From NCBI GenBank assembly GCA_025350775.1, contig JANXXF010000492.1:1-7119 (forward strand): a DNA stretch of 7,119 bases. The letters run 5' to 3'. This document shows, one piece after another, positions 1 to 5,742 of this stretch (the first letter of the stretch is position 1; every line of letters starts with the position of its first letter). Both the position numbers and the translations under genes were made by a program. The notes under the pieces were generated by a model. It was not told where the DNA came from. It was given only the letters and a program-made list of their open reading frames with translations, and ran no database searches. This DNA is from Actinomycetes bacterium (GTDB lineage Bacteria; Actinomycetota; Thermoleophilia; Gaiellales; Gaiellaceae).

Positions 1-440
1 CGCTCGTCGAGCTGCGGCCGCGCGCCGTCCTGCATGTGGGGATCGCCGGTGTGCGCCGCGCTGAGGGGCTGCCGCTGCGCACCCTCGTGCTGGGCAGCGC
101 GTCGGTGTACGACGACGCGGCCGGCGGCAGGCTCGTCCCGCACCGGCTGGTGCCCGCCGCCGAGCTGCTCGCCGCGCTGCAGGCGGCACTGCCGGAGGCA
201 GTCGCGCTGGAGATCGGCACGAGCGCACGCGTGGGTGGTGGGGCAGAGGCCCCGGTCGAGGCGATGGAGGGCTTCGCGGTGCTGCGCGCGTGCGCCTTGG
301 CCGGAGTCCCGGCGGTCGAGCTGCGCGCCGTCTCCAACGAGATCGAGGAGCCCGACCGCGCCTGCTGGGACTTCGCGGGCGCGCTCGCCGTACTCGCTGC
401 CGCGCTGCCGCGGGCGGTCGTCGCGCTGCGCGGGCCCTGA
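1..440 (+). CDS. mqnB: Futalosine hydrolase (MqnB), 3' part only
   Basis: The gene enters from the left edge; the reading frame starts at base 3 and gives 145 residues before a TGA stop. The family (PNP/UDP phosphorylase superfamily) removes hypoxanthine from futalosine in the cytoplasm, a step of the futalosine route to menaquinone. Visible support: an early glycine-rich HVGIAG strand (residues 11-16 of the fragment), the VEAMEGFA segment (85-92) matching the family's nucleoside-binding E-x-M-E-G motif, and ELRAVSNE (106-113) followed by a Trp at 122, a C-terminal pattern I associate with MqnB rather than with MTA/SAH nucleosidase, which has an SD in place of SN. The missing N-terminus should hold roughly the first third of the protein. 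Alternative: another nucleosidase or phosphorylase of the same fold. The stop is followed after only 17 bases by the next gene on the same strand, so cotranscription is possible. Confidence 0.75.
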   Translation, partial: LVELRPRAVLHVGIAGVRRAEGLPLRTLVLGSASVYDDAAGGRLVPHRLVPAAELLAALQAALPEAVALEIGTSARVGGGAEAPVEAMEGFAVLRACALAGVPAVELRAVSNEIEEPDRACWDFAGALAVLAAALPRAVVALRGP

Positions 441-444
441 CCGG

Positions 445-450
445 TACCGT
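445..450 (+). promoter_or_regulatory. Candidate -10 element for a leaderless start
   Basis: TACCGT lies seven bases before the ATG at 458, where no Shine-Dalgarno sequence is present. The spacing would put transcription start at or very near the A of the start codon. No convincing -35 hexamer is visible upstream, so this rests on the -10 match and the repeated pattern in the window. Confidence 0.35.
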
Positions 451-457
451 TGCCCCG

Positions 458-1246
458 ATGGGCCGCCCGCGCTACCCGCAGCACGCCGTGCCGCCGCCCC
501 CGCCGCTCCCGCCCGAGACAAGGACGGTCGGCCAGGTGGTGGGCGAGAGCGTGAAGTTCTACCGCGACAACTTCGTCCCGTCGCTGTCGCTCGGCCTGGG
601 GCCGGCGCTCACCGGGATCGGCGTCGCCGCACTGCACGGCTGGGTGCAGTTCTTCTATCTGGTCGCCGTCGGCGGTCTGCTGATGACGGCGGCGTTCATC
701 GCGGCGACCGTCCTCGTACGTGACCTCGACGTCGACCGCCGCCGTGTCCTCGTTGCTCTCGTAGCCGGCTTCCTCGTCTACATCCCGGCACCGATCCTGA
801 TCCAGATCTGGCTGCTGCCGGGCGTCGCCTGGCTCGCCCTCGTCGGACTGGCGGTGCCGGCGATCCTGGTCGAGCGCCTCGGCGTCGGCGCAGGCGTGCG
901 CCGGGCGGTCCGGCTCGCCCGGGCGGACTTCGTCCACGTGCTCGGCTCGCTCGCCACGCTCGTCATCCTCTCGTTCCTGTTCAGCTGGGTGCTCTACTTC
1001 CTGCTGCGCAGCCAGGGCGAGGCCGTGCGCAACGTCGCCGCCTTCTTCTCGCTGCTCGTGATCTCGCCGCTGCTCTTCATCGGCTCGGTCATCCTCTACG
1101 GCGACCAGTGCGCCCGCGTCGCCTCGGGTTTCACCCGCGCGCAACGCATTAGCGCCCGCCGCGAGCATCTCCGCACCGCGCCGCGCGCCGTTGTCGCCAC
1201 CAGGCTCGGCCGGGCACCGCGTGGCCGCAGGCCCAAGGCCGAGTAA
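458..1246 (+). CDS. Polytopic membrane protein of unknown function
   Basis: The product has 262 residues. The N-terminus is cytoplasmic-looking and Pro-rich (five consecutive Pro near residues 12-16), followed by an amphipathic stretch around 22-40 (VGQVVGESVKFYRDNF). Hydrophobic segments lie at about 43-60, 63-87, 97-120, 122-137, 162-183 and 193-214, ending in a strongly basic tail (about 225-262, rich in Arg). The order 'hydrophobic - PAILVERLGVGAGVRRAVRLARADFVHVLGSL - hydrophobic' (134-165) resembles membrane proteins of the glycerophosphodiester phosphodiesterase membrane-domain/YciC-like type, where a conserved E...A..RS..L segment joins two helices. I see no catalytic motif. The ATG at 458 is chosen because the same frame upstream runs back inside mqnB and the Pro-rich N-terminus is typical of this type. 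It lacks a Shine-Dalgarno sequence. The next gene follows after 30 bases on the same strand. The specific function is unknown. Confidence 0.75.
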   Translation: MGRPRYPQHAVPPPPPLPPETRTVGQVVGESVKFYRDNFVPSLSLGLGPALTGIGVAALHGWVQFFYLVAVGGLLMTAAFIAATVLVRDLDVDRRRVLVALVAGFLVYIPAPILIQIWLLPGVAWLALVGLAVPAILVERLGVGAGVRRAVRLARADFVHVLGSLATLVILSFLFSWVLYFLLRSQGEAVRNVAAFFSLLVISPLLFIGSVILYGDQCARVASGFTRAQRISARREHLRTAPRAVVATRLGRAPRGRRPKAE

Positions 1247-1265
1247 GCTCGCTCTCCAGCCACCC

Positions 1266-1272
1266 GAGGAGG
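1266..1272 (+). promoter_or_regulatory. Strong ribosome binding site for the GYD gene
   Basis: GAGGAGG ends four bases before the GTG at 1277. It is the best Shine-Dalgarno match in the window. It fixes the start of the GYD-domain gene and fits translation from a transcript continuing from the gene upstream. Confidence 0.8.
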
Positions 1273-1276
1273 ATCT

Positions 1277-1561
1277 GTGCCGACCTACATCATGCTCTCG
1301 ACGCTCACGGCGCAGGGCCGGCAGACCCTGATCTCCAACCCGGAACGGCTGCGCGCTGTGAACAAGGACGTCGCCGAGCTGGGCGCGACCGTGCTGCACC
1401 AGTGGGCGACGCTCGGCCCGTTCGACTTCGTCAACATCGTCGAGGCCCCCGACGCAGCGACCATCGCGCGGGTGTCGGCGGTGCTCGGCGCGCGCGGCAG
1501 CGCGAAGTTCGAGACGTATGAGGCGATGGACGTCGGCGCGCTGCTCGACGCGTTCGAGTAG
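1277..1561 (+). CDS. GYD-domain protein
   Basis: The small protein has 94 residues and starts at a GTG with a strong GAGGAGG ribosome binding site. The whole chain fits the GYD family, a compact alpha/beta fold related to ferredoxin-like dimeric domains: MPTYIMLSTLT opening strand (1-11), a helix with the NPERL/VNKDV region (21-33), GATVLHQWATLGPFDFVNIVEAPD (36-59) carrying the family-defining segment, and a closing KFETYEAMD strand (77-85). The Tyr that helps name the family is Phe here (G47-P-F-D50). The family has no established biochemical role and is common in actinobacteria and proteobacteria. The short 30-base gap behind the membrane protein gene suggests one transcript. Length is normal for the family, and no signal peptide or metal-binding cluster is visible. 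Confidence 0.88.
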   Translation: MPTYIMLSTLTAQGRQTLISNPERLRAVNKDVAELGATVLHQWATLGPFDFVNIVEAPDAATIARVSAVLGARGSAKFETYEAMDVGALLDAFE

Positions 1562-1581
1562 GCGGGGCGCGGGGCGCAGCG

Positions 1582-1605
1582 CGGCGCGACGGCTCGCTCG
1601 CGCCG
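1582..1605. terminator. Intergenic hairpin between convergent genes
   Basis: CGGCGCGA (1582-1589) and TCGCGCCG (1598-1605) form a perfect 8-bp stem with an 8-base loop, filling the 46-base gap between the converging GYD gene and psuG. By position it could end transcription from both sides. There is no T tract on either strand, so it may be a U-less terminator of the kind seen in high-GC bacteria, or chance pairing in GC-rich DNA. Confidence 0.42.
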
Positions 1606-1607
1606 GC

Positions 1608-2525
1608 TCAGTCGTCCGCGTAGGCCGCCGCAACATCGCCGGCCAGAGCGGCATTGCCCACGATCAGGTCGCGATTCGCACGCAGCGTGCGGCCGTCCGA
1701 GTTCGCGTGCAGAAACGCGAGCACGTAGGGCGTGACGGCGGGGCCGCGCACTCCCTCTGCCGCCGCCCGAGCAAGCGCCTCGACGATCAGCGGCTCCGCG
1801 TCGTCGAGACTCTCGTCGGGTGGGCGGGCCAGTAGCAGCGAGGCGCGGCCGAGCGCCCAGTGTGCGCGGGCGATGACAGCGGCCTCGACCGCGCTCTCGA
1901 CGCGCGCGGACACCGGTGGGCCGCCGGTCGCGGCGTAGAAGAGCGGCAGCTTGTCCGTCCGCCAGCCGAGCACGGGGATGGAGAGGGTCTCCAGCAGCTC
2001 GGCGGTCGCGGGCACGTCGAGCAGCGACTTGATCCCCGAGGAGACGACGAGCGCGGGCACGCGGGCCAGCTCGCCGAGGTCGGCCGAGACGTCGGGTGGG
2101 TGCGGGAAGCCGCGGTGGACGCCGCCGAGGCCGCCGCTCGCCAGGAAGCGGATGCCGGCGACGGCGCAGACGGCGAGCGTGCCGCCGACGGTAGTCGCGC
2201 CGAGCGCGCGCTGCGCGATGCACGGCGCGAGGTCGCGCGGGCCGAGCTTGCGGGCGGACGTGCCCTCGGCGTCGAAGCGCTCGAGCTCGGCCGGGGAGAG
2301 GCCGACCCGGACGAGTCCGTCGAGGACGCCGATGGTGGCCGGGACGGCGCCGCCCCTGCGCACCGCCTCCTCGGACGCGCGGCCGACGGCAGCGCCCTCG
2401 CCGGTCGGGAAGCCGTGCGCGATGAGCGTCGTCTCCAGGGCCACAACCGGGGTGCCGTCGCGCAGAGCCTGGGCCACCTCCTCGGAGAGGCGCAGCGGCC
2501 AGGCGGGAGTGGGCGGCGGCGTCAT
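1608..2525 (-). CDS. psuG: Pseudouridine-5'-phosphate glycosidase
   Basis: The enzyme has 305 residues, close to the usual length. It cleaves the C-C glycosidic bond of pseudouridine 5'-phosphate to uracil and ribose 5-phosphate in the cytoplasm. The chain matches the PsuG (YeiN/indigoidine A-like) family from end to end: VVALETTLIAHGFP (27-40) with Glu31; ARKLGPRDLA (91-100) with Lys93; TTVGGTLAVCAVAGI (111-125); the hallmark ASGGLGGVHRG (129-139) with a following Asp145; SSGIKSLLD (162-170) with Lys166, the position of the lysine that forms the ribose adduct in the E. coli enzyme; and a C-terminal TPYVLAFL...NRDLIVGNAALAG region (265-296). All expected active-site positions are present. The ATG overlaps the stop of the kinase gene (ATGA, 2522-2525) and has no Shine-Dalgarno sequence of its own, so translation is probably coupled. 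It is the last gene of the two-gene unit. Confidence 0.95.
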   Translation of the reverse strand: MTPPPTPAWPLRLSEEVAQALRDGTPVVALETTLIAHGFPTGEGAAVGRASEEAVRRGGAVPATIGVLDGLVRVGLSPAELERFDAEGTSARKLGPRDLAPCIAQRALGATTVGGTLAVCAVAGIRFLASGGLGGVHRGFPHPPDVSADLGELARVPALVVSSGIKSLLDVPATAELLETLSIPVLGWRTDKLPLFYAATGGPPVSARVESAVEAAVIARAHWALGRASLLLARPPDESLDDAEPLIVEALARAAAEGVRGPAVTPYVLAFLHANSDGRTLRANRDLIVGNAALAGDVAAAYADD

Positions 2526-3367
2526 GCGGGCATCGCGCCGAGCGTAGCGACACAGCGAGCGGCGGCGGCGAGTCCGCGTTGCGCCGCCTCCTCCAGCGTG
2601 CCGCCCAGCAGGAAGCCGGCGGCGAAGGCGTCGCCGGCGCCGGTGGTGTCGACCACGGTGGTGGGGTGGGCTGGCAGCTCGAGCCGCTCGCCGTCGCGCA
2701 TCACAACACAGCCGCCGGCGCCGCGCTTGAGCGCCCAGCTCGGGGCCGGCAGCTCGCCGAGCGTGGCGTGCTCCTGCTCGTTGCCGAGGATGATGTCGGG
2801 CGCGACCCGGGCTAGGCGCGCCCGGAACTCGTCGCAGCCGAGGTCGCGGATGAGGGTGGCCGAGGAGAGATCGACGCTGACGAGCGCGCCGCCGGCGCGC
2901 GCCACGGCGGCGGCGGCGAGGGCGGCGTCGAAGTGGGGCCGGCGCAGCAGCGCGTAGCCGGAGAGATGGAGCCTGGCGCAGCCGGCCAGCCAGGCCGGAT
3001 CGATCTCGGCGGGGGCGAGCTCGGGCGCGCAGCCGCGGTCGGAGAGCATCGTCCGCTCACCGCCCGGCTCGACCACCGACACCACCATGCCGGTGCGTCC
3101 GTCCGCGGCCACCGGCCCTACCACCTCGACGCCGTACGCCGCCAGGCCGGCGGCCGCCAGCGCCCCCGCAGCGTCCCCGCCGCGCTTGCCGATGAAGCGG
3201 GCCTGCGCGCCCAGCGTCGCCGCCCACGCCGCCACGTTTGCCGCCTGGCCGCCGGGGGTGCTGCGCGTGACCGCGGGCGCGTCGTCGCCGCGCGTAAAGG
3301 GCCGGTCGAGCCGGACGATCGTGTCGAGCAGCAGGTCGCCGAGGGTGCACAGCAGCACGGCGCCCAT
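2522..3367 (-). CDS. PfkB-family carbohydrate kinase, probable pseudouridine kinase
   Basis: The product is a 281-residue ribokinase-like (PfkB) kinase. Visible motifs: N-terminal GDLLLD (10-15); first PfkB signature around GGQAANVAAWAATLG (39-53); GNEQE (195-199), the NxxE magnesium site; and the second signature VVDTTGAGDAFAAGFL (238-253), with the anion-hole GAGD and catalytic base Asp246. These show an active sugar or nucleoside kinase, but the family motifs alone do not give the substrate. Pseudouridine is inferred from the four-base overlap with psuG: a kinase beside PsuG normally supplies pseudouridine 5'-phosphate. It is somewhat shorter than E. coli PsuK (about 313 residues) and ends soon after the ATP-site helix, as many actinobacterial members do. 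Alternatives are ribokinase, adenosine kinase or a broad nucleoside kinase. The start is bounded by an in-frame TAG at 3391-3389. I see no Shine-Dalgarno sequence before the ATG. No pseudouridine transporter gene lies nearby. Confidence 0.85.
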   Translation of the reverse strand: MGAVLLCTLGDLLLDTIVRLDRPFTRGDDAPAVTRSTPGGQAANVAAWAATLGAQARFIGKRGGDAAGALAAAGLAAYGVEVVGPVAADGRTGMVVSVVEPGGERTMLSDRGCAPELAPAEIDPAWLAGCARLHLSGYALLRRPHFDAALAAAAVARAGGALVSVDLSSATLIRDLGCDEFRARLARVAPDIILGNEQEHATLGELPAPSWALKRGAGGCVVMRDGERLELPAHPTTVVDTTGAGDAFAAGFLLGGTLEEAAQRGLAAAARCVATLGAMPA

Positions 3368-3389
3368 CGTCGCAGCAGGCGCGGAGGTC

Positions 3390-3395
3390 TACACT
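3390..3395 (+). promoter_or_regulatory. Candidate -10 element in the kinase/small-gene divergent gap
   Basis: TACACT lies seven bases before the GTG at 3403, placing a transcription start at or next to the start codon. The divergent gap is only 35 bases. On the opposite strand TTGACG (bases 3401-3396) resembles a -35 hexamer for the kinase gene, but I cannot pair it with a good -10. Confidence 0.38.
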
Positions 3396-3402
3396 CGTCA
3401 AC

Positions 3403-3603
3403 GTGCTGACCGACCCCGACCGGCGCGAGCGGGTGAAGGCGCTGCTGATCGGCGGTGTCGTCGGCGCCTCGGCCGCGCTCGCGGCGGCGCGGCGGCGCAG
3501 GCCGGCCCCGATGTCGCAGCGCCCACGCCCTGTCGGACTGGCGGCGTTCGAGGACGCCCCGTGCTACCGCGAGGCGCTCGAAGGCGACCGCGCCCCGCGC
3601 TGA
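3403..3603 (+). CDS. Small single-pass membrane protein of unknown function
   Basis: The product has 66 residues and starts at GTG. A short charged N-terminus (DPDRRERVK, 4-12) leads into one hydrophobic helix rich in Ala, Gly and Val (about 12-29), followed by a basic RRRRP stop-transfer-like run (30-34) and a hydrophilic tail with GLAAFEDAPCYREALEGD (45-62). The layout suggests a membrane-anchored small protein; the orientation cannot be settled because positive charge sits on both sides. I do not recognise a family. It diverges from the kinase gene by 35 bases. Its last 40 bases, from about Cys54 on, overlap antisense with the 3' end of the glycosyltransferase gene. A GGAGGT at 3383-3388 sits 14 bases from the GTG, rather far for a ribosome binding site, while TACACT sits at leaderless spacing. 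A spurious reading frame remains possible, but the helix plus basic border is unlike a random GC-rich frame. Confidence 0.6.
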   Translation: MLTDPDRRERVKALLIGGVVGASAALAAARRRRPAPMSQRPRPVGLAAFEDAPCYREALEGDRAPR

Positions 3604-5213
3604 GCCAGCTGGGCCCGTGCCTGCCGGATCGTGTCGGCGTTGATGTCGGCGTCGCCGAGCTCGAGCTCCCTGCCGACCTGCTCGGCCGCGGCCGCCAGCT
3701 CGAGATAGCGCACCGGCGTCCCTGTGCGCTCGCGGGTGCGCAGCACGAGGAACGGGCCGAAGGCGCGCACCTCGAAGGCCGCAGTCGGCTCGGGTAGTCG
3801 CTCCGGGATCGTCAGCTTGGGGACGACGTTGTTGCTGTCGCTCGCGTCGAGCACGAAGACGCCACGGCCGAGCGGGGGGTGGGTCGCGACCAGGGTGTGG
3901 AGCGCGAGCTTCGAGTCGGCGCGCGGCACGACGCGCAGCGGGAACTCTCCGGAGCGCTCCCAGGCGCCGATGTAAAGCGGGTCGTAGGCGAACAGCAGGT
4001 CGTCCGGGCGTCCCGTGGCCGCCAGCCAGGTCGATGCGGCAACGCGAGCGCTGACCCGCGCCGCGGGCTCGCCGACGAACAGCGGCGGCGTCTTGTGACG
4101 CGCCCAGGCAACTTCGCCCACGATCAGGGCGGCTGTGGCGCAGACGGCGGCCGGCAGCGCCAGCGGGCCGAGACGCCGGGCCACCGCGAGCAGCCCCGCC
4201 GCCACGAGCAGGGCGAACAGCGGCAGGGCGAAGATCAGGTGCCGCGACTCGGGCGACGCCGACTTGCCTACCCGTGCGAGCACGAGCACCAGCGTGGGCG
4301 TGCCGATCGCGCAGACGGCGAGCGTGGCCCCGGGCGACCGGCGCCGCACGAGCACGGCCAGGCCGATCGCCGCCAGCGCCACGACGAACGCGAACGGCAC
4401 GCCATAGCCGAGGCTGAAGTCGCCCGCGACCATCCGCAGGTAGCGCAGCACCGCTGCCGCCGACCCCAGCTTCTCGCCGTCGCCGCCAACACCGACCTCG
4501 AAGCGGCCCGCCAGCACGAGGTAGGTGCGCCAGAAGGGGATCGCCAGCACCGCCACCGCGGCGAACGCCGCCACCACCTCGCGCCAGCGCCGCCGCCCAT
4601 GTACCACGGCATAGGCCGCATGCGACGCGAGCACGATGCCGCCGTACGGGTGCGCCGAGATCGCGAGCAGCGTCACGACGCCCCAGATCAGCCAGCGCCG
4701 CCGCCCGCCGTCGGCGGCCGCAGCGACGAGCGCGCGGTACGAGAGCACCGTCGTCAACAGAAACAGGCTGTACATCCGCCCGTAGACGCCGTGGAACAGC
4801 AGCGCCCAGCTGCCGGCGGCGAGCGCGGCGGCCAGCAGCGCCGTCGTGCGCCCGGCGAGCCGGTTCACCAGCAGCGCGATCGCCGGCACGCTCGCCACGG
4901 CGAGCAGCAGCGAGACGACGCGTAGCTCGACAAGGCCGCCGCCGAGGTGCGCGACGAGCCAGGCCAGCACGAAGTGGAGCGGCGCCCCGCCACGCTGGCC
5001 GAGCACGATCCCGAGCATGCCGACGAGGTCGTGGCGGCCGACGAAGAGGGCGAGCGTCTCGTCCTCGTGCGGCGGATAGGCCATGAGCTGGAGGCCGAGG
5101 AAGACGGCGACTGCCGCAGTGCAGGCGGCGACGCCCGCCGCGTAGGCGCGGGGGCCGAAAGGCGTGGGCCCCGGGCGGGACGCACGCAGGGATGTGGTTG
5201 CCGGCCCTTGCAT
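3564..5213 (-). CDS. GT-C membrane glycosyltransferase, family 39-like (PMT_2)
   Basis: The product has 549 residues from the ATG at 5213. After a short N-terminus come a first membrane helix (about 24-44) and then PPHEDETLAL (47-56), the acidic Asp-Glu motif in the first external loop that carries the catalytic Asp in GT-C enzymes. Next are RGGAPLHFVLAWLV (74-87), YGRMYSL (144-150), a region typical of this family, and about ten further hydrophobic segments up to residue 370. The rest (about 375-549) is a hydrophilic C-terminal domain, predicted extracytoplasmic. Family members move a sugar from a polyprenyl-phosphate carrier to a protein, lipid or polymer; donor and acceptor cannot be read here. 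The open frame extends 78 codons upstream, but that would run across the divergent promoter and into fmdB, whereas this ATG has AGGTGG six bases before it. Its 3' end overlaps the small + strand gene by 40 bases. Confidence 0.85.
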   Translation of the reverse strand: MQGPATTSLRASRPGPTPFGPRAYAAGVAACTAAVAVFLGLQLMAYPPHEDETLALFVGRHDLVGMLGIVLGQRGGAPLHFVLAWLVAHLGGGLVELRVVSLLLAVASVPAIALLVNRLAGRTTALLAAALAAGSWALLFHGVYGRMYSLFLLTTVLSYRALVAAAADGGRRRWLIWGVVTLLAISAHPYGGIVLASHAAYAVVHGRRRWREVVAAFAAVAVLAIPFWRTYLVLAGRFEVGVGGDGEKLGSAAAVLRYLRMVAGDFSLGYGVPFAFVVALAAIGLAVLVRRRSPGATLAVCAIGTPTLVLVLARVGKSASPESRHLIFALPLFALLVAAGLLAVARRLGPLALPAAVCATAALIVGEVAWARHKTPPLFVGEPAARVSARVAASTWLAATGRPDDLLFAYDPLYIGAWERSGEFPLRVVPRADSKLALHTLVATHPPLGRGVFVLDASDSNNVVPKLTIPERLPEPTAAFEVRAFGPFLVLRTRERTGTPVRYLELAAAAEQVGRELELGDADINADTIRQARAQLAQRGARSPSSASR

Positions 5214-5219
5214 CGGTCG

Positions 5220-5225
5220 CCACCT
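5220..5225 (-). promoter_or_regulatory. Ribosome binding site of the glycosyltransferase gene
   Basis: On the - strand AGGTGG lies six bases before the ATG at 5213. It decides this start over upstream in-frame codons, which have no comparable site and would overlap the fmdB gene. Confidence 0.68.
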
Positions 5226-5238
5226 GCGGAGCCGCGCA

Positions 5239-5267
5239 AGGCTACCAGCGTCGCCGAGCCCTGCCAC
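5239..5267 (-). promoter_or_regulatory. Candidate promoter of the glycosyltransferase gene
   Basis: On the - strand GTGGCA (5267-5262; four of six matches to TTGACA) is followed after exactly 17 bases by TAGCCT (5244-5239). Transcription would start about 20 bases before the ATG, leaving room for the AGGTGG ribosome binding site. This is the only promoter in the window with both boxes at ideal spacing. Confidence 0.42.
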
Positions 5268-5294
5268 ACTGCCGCCGCTGCCCGTCGCCGTTGG

Positions 5295-5300
5295 TACCCT
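5295..5300 (+). promoter_or_regulatory. Candidate -10 element of fmdB, leaderless spacing
   Basis: TACCCT is separated by nine bases from the ATG at 5310, and no Shine-Dalgarno sequence occurs between them. A transcript would begin at or within a few bases of the start codon. No good -35 is seen. The 96-base divergent region also carries the glycosyltransferase promoter on the other strand. Confidence 0.42.
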
Positions 5301-5309
5301 AGTCGGGCG

Positions 5310-5705
5310 ATGCCGATCTATGAATTCAAGTGCCCGAAGGGGCACTACTTCGAGGTCTTCCAGCGGATGACGGACGATCCGCCGGAGGTCTGCACGGAAT
5401 GCGGCCGCGCCCCGTTGCAGCGGGTGCTGCACCCGGTGGCGGTCCATTACAAGGGCTCCGGCTTCTACTCGACCGACTACGGCAAGAGCGGCGGGCGCAA
5501 GGGCTCGGCCTCGGCGGAGGGCTCGTCTGGCTCATCGGACGGCGGCGGCGGCGGCAGCAGCAGCGGCGGCGGCTCGTCCGCGGGCTCCTCGGACGGCGGC
5601 TCGTCGAGCACCGGCTCCTCGGGCGGCGACTCCTCGAGCTCCGCGAAGAGCGACTCGTCGAGCTCGAAGCCGAGCGACACCAAGAAGAAGCCCTCGGACT
5701 CCTGA
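5310..5705 (+). CDS. FmdB-family zinc-ribbon protein with long Ser/Gly tail
   Basis: The product has 131 residues. The first 60 or so are the FmdB (putative regulatory protein, CxxC_CxxC_SSSS) domain: MPIYEFKC (1-8), a second knuckle C28-T-E-C31-G, and the ending HPVAVHYKGSGFYSTDYGK (41-59) typical of actinobacterial members. The first knuckle is C8-P-K-G-H12 instead of the usual C-x-x-C-G-H, so one cysteine is missing and His12 may be the fourth zinc ligand. Residues 62-131 are a low-complexity tail almost entirely of Ser, Gly, Asp and Lys, with two adjacent 10-residue repeats (92-101 and 102-111), ending in a Lys-rich segment. Some actinobacterial relatives carry Ser-rich tails; this one is longer than the folded domain. 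The family was named after a formamidase regulator, but its biochemical role is unproven. The start is fixed by homology and by the stop-free leader. It is divergent from the glycosyltransferase and convergent with the LCP gene. Confidence 0.9.
   Translation: MPIYEFKCPKGHYFEVFQRMTDDPPEVCTECGRAPLQRVLHPVAVHYKGSGFYSTDYGKSGGRKGSASAEGSSGSSDGGGGGSSSGGGSSAGSSDGGSSSTGSSGGDSSSSAKSDSSSSKPSDTKKKPSDS
5583..5642 (+). repeat. Two tandem 30-bp in-frame units in the fmdB tail
   Basis: Units 5583-5612 and 5613-5642 both begin GGCTCCTCGG and differ at four of 30 positions by my alignment. They encode GSSDGGSSST and GSSGGDSSSS. Looser Ser/Gly copies precede them from about 5520, including a short run of GGC codons at 5541-5555. 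The pattern fits duplication by slippage within a low-complexity coding tail. Confidence 0.62.
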
Positions 5706-5742
5706 CCGGGCTGCGGCCAGGTCGCCCCGGCGGCGGGCCCGG
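5706..5742. terminator. Possible hairpin in the fmdB/LCP convergent gap
   Basis: CCGGGC (5706-5711), directly after the fmdB stop, is complementary to GCCCGG (5737-5742), directly after the LCP stop on the other strand, enclosing a 25-base GC-rich loop that can fold further. Position suits a bidirectional terminator, but there is no T tract and the loop is long. Confidence 0.27.

Noticed and set aside
34..723. 229-codon + strand open frame at the left edge
   Set aside because: Arg/Pro/Cys-rich shadow of mqnB and the membrane protein gene in the wrong frame.
1285..2553. Long - strand open frame of 422 codons over the GYD gene and psuG
   Set aside because: It is extremely Arg-rich with no recognisable motifs and shadows psuG in another frame, as expected in high-GC DNA. 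PsuG matches its family from end to end.
3383..3388. GGAGGT as the ribosome binding site of the small gene
   Set aside because: The distance to the GTG is 14 bases, longer than usual, and it lies upstream of the TACACT box, so it would not be on a transcript started there.
3118..5223. 701-codon - strand open frame spanning the glycosyltransferase and part of the kinase
   Set aside because: Composition is Arg/Ala/Pro-rich without helices or motifs. The frame over the same DNA that encodes membrane helices and the PHEDE motif is the real one.
5214..5447. 78-codon N-terminal extension of the glycosyltransferase
   Set aside because: It would cross the divergent promoter region and overlap the fmdB coding start. 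The ATG at 5213 has a good ribosome binding site and is followed directly by the first membrane helix.
5541..5560. GGC/AGC triplet run as a separate microsatellite or regulatory repeat
   Set aside because: It is in frame and encodes Gly/Ser like the rest of the fmdB tail, so it is treated as part of that coding low-complexity region.
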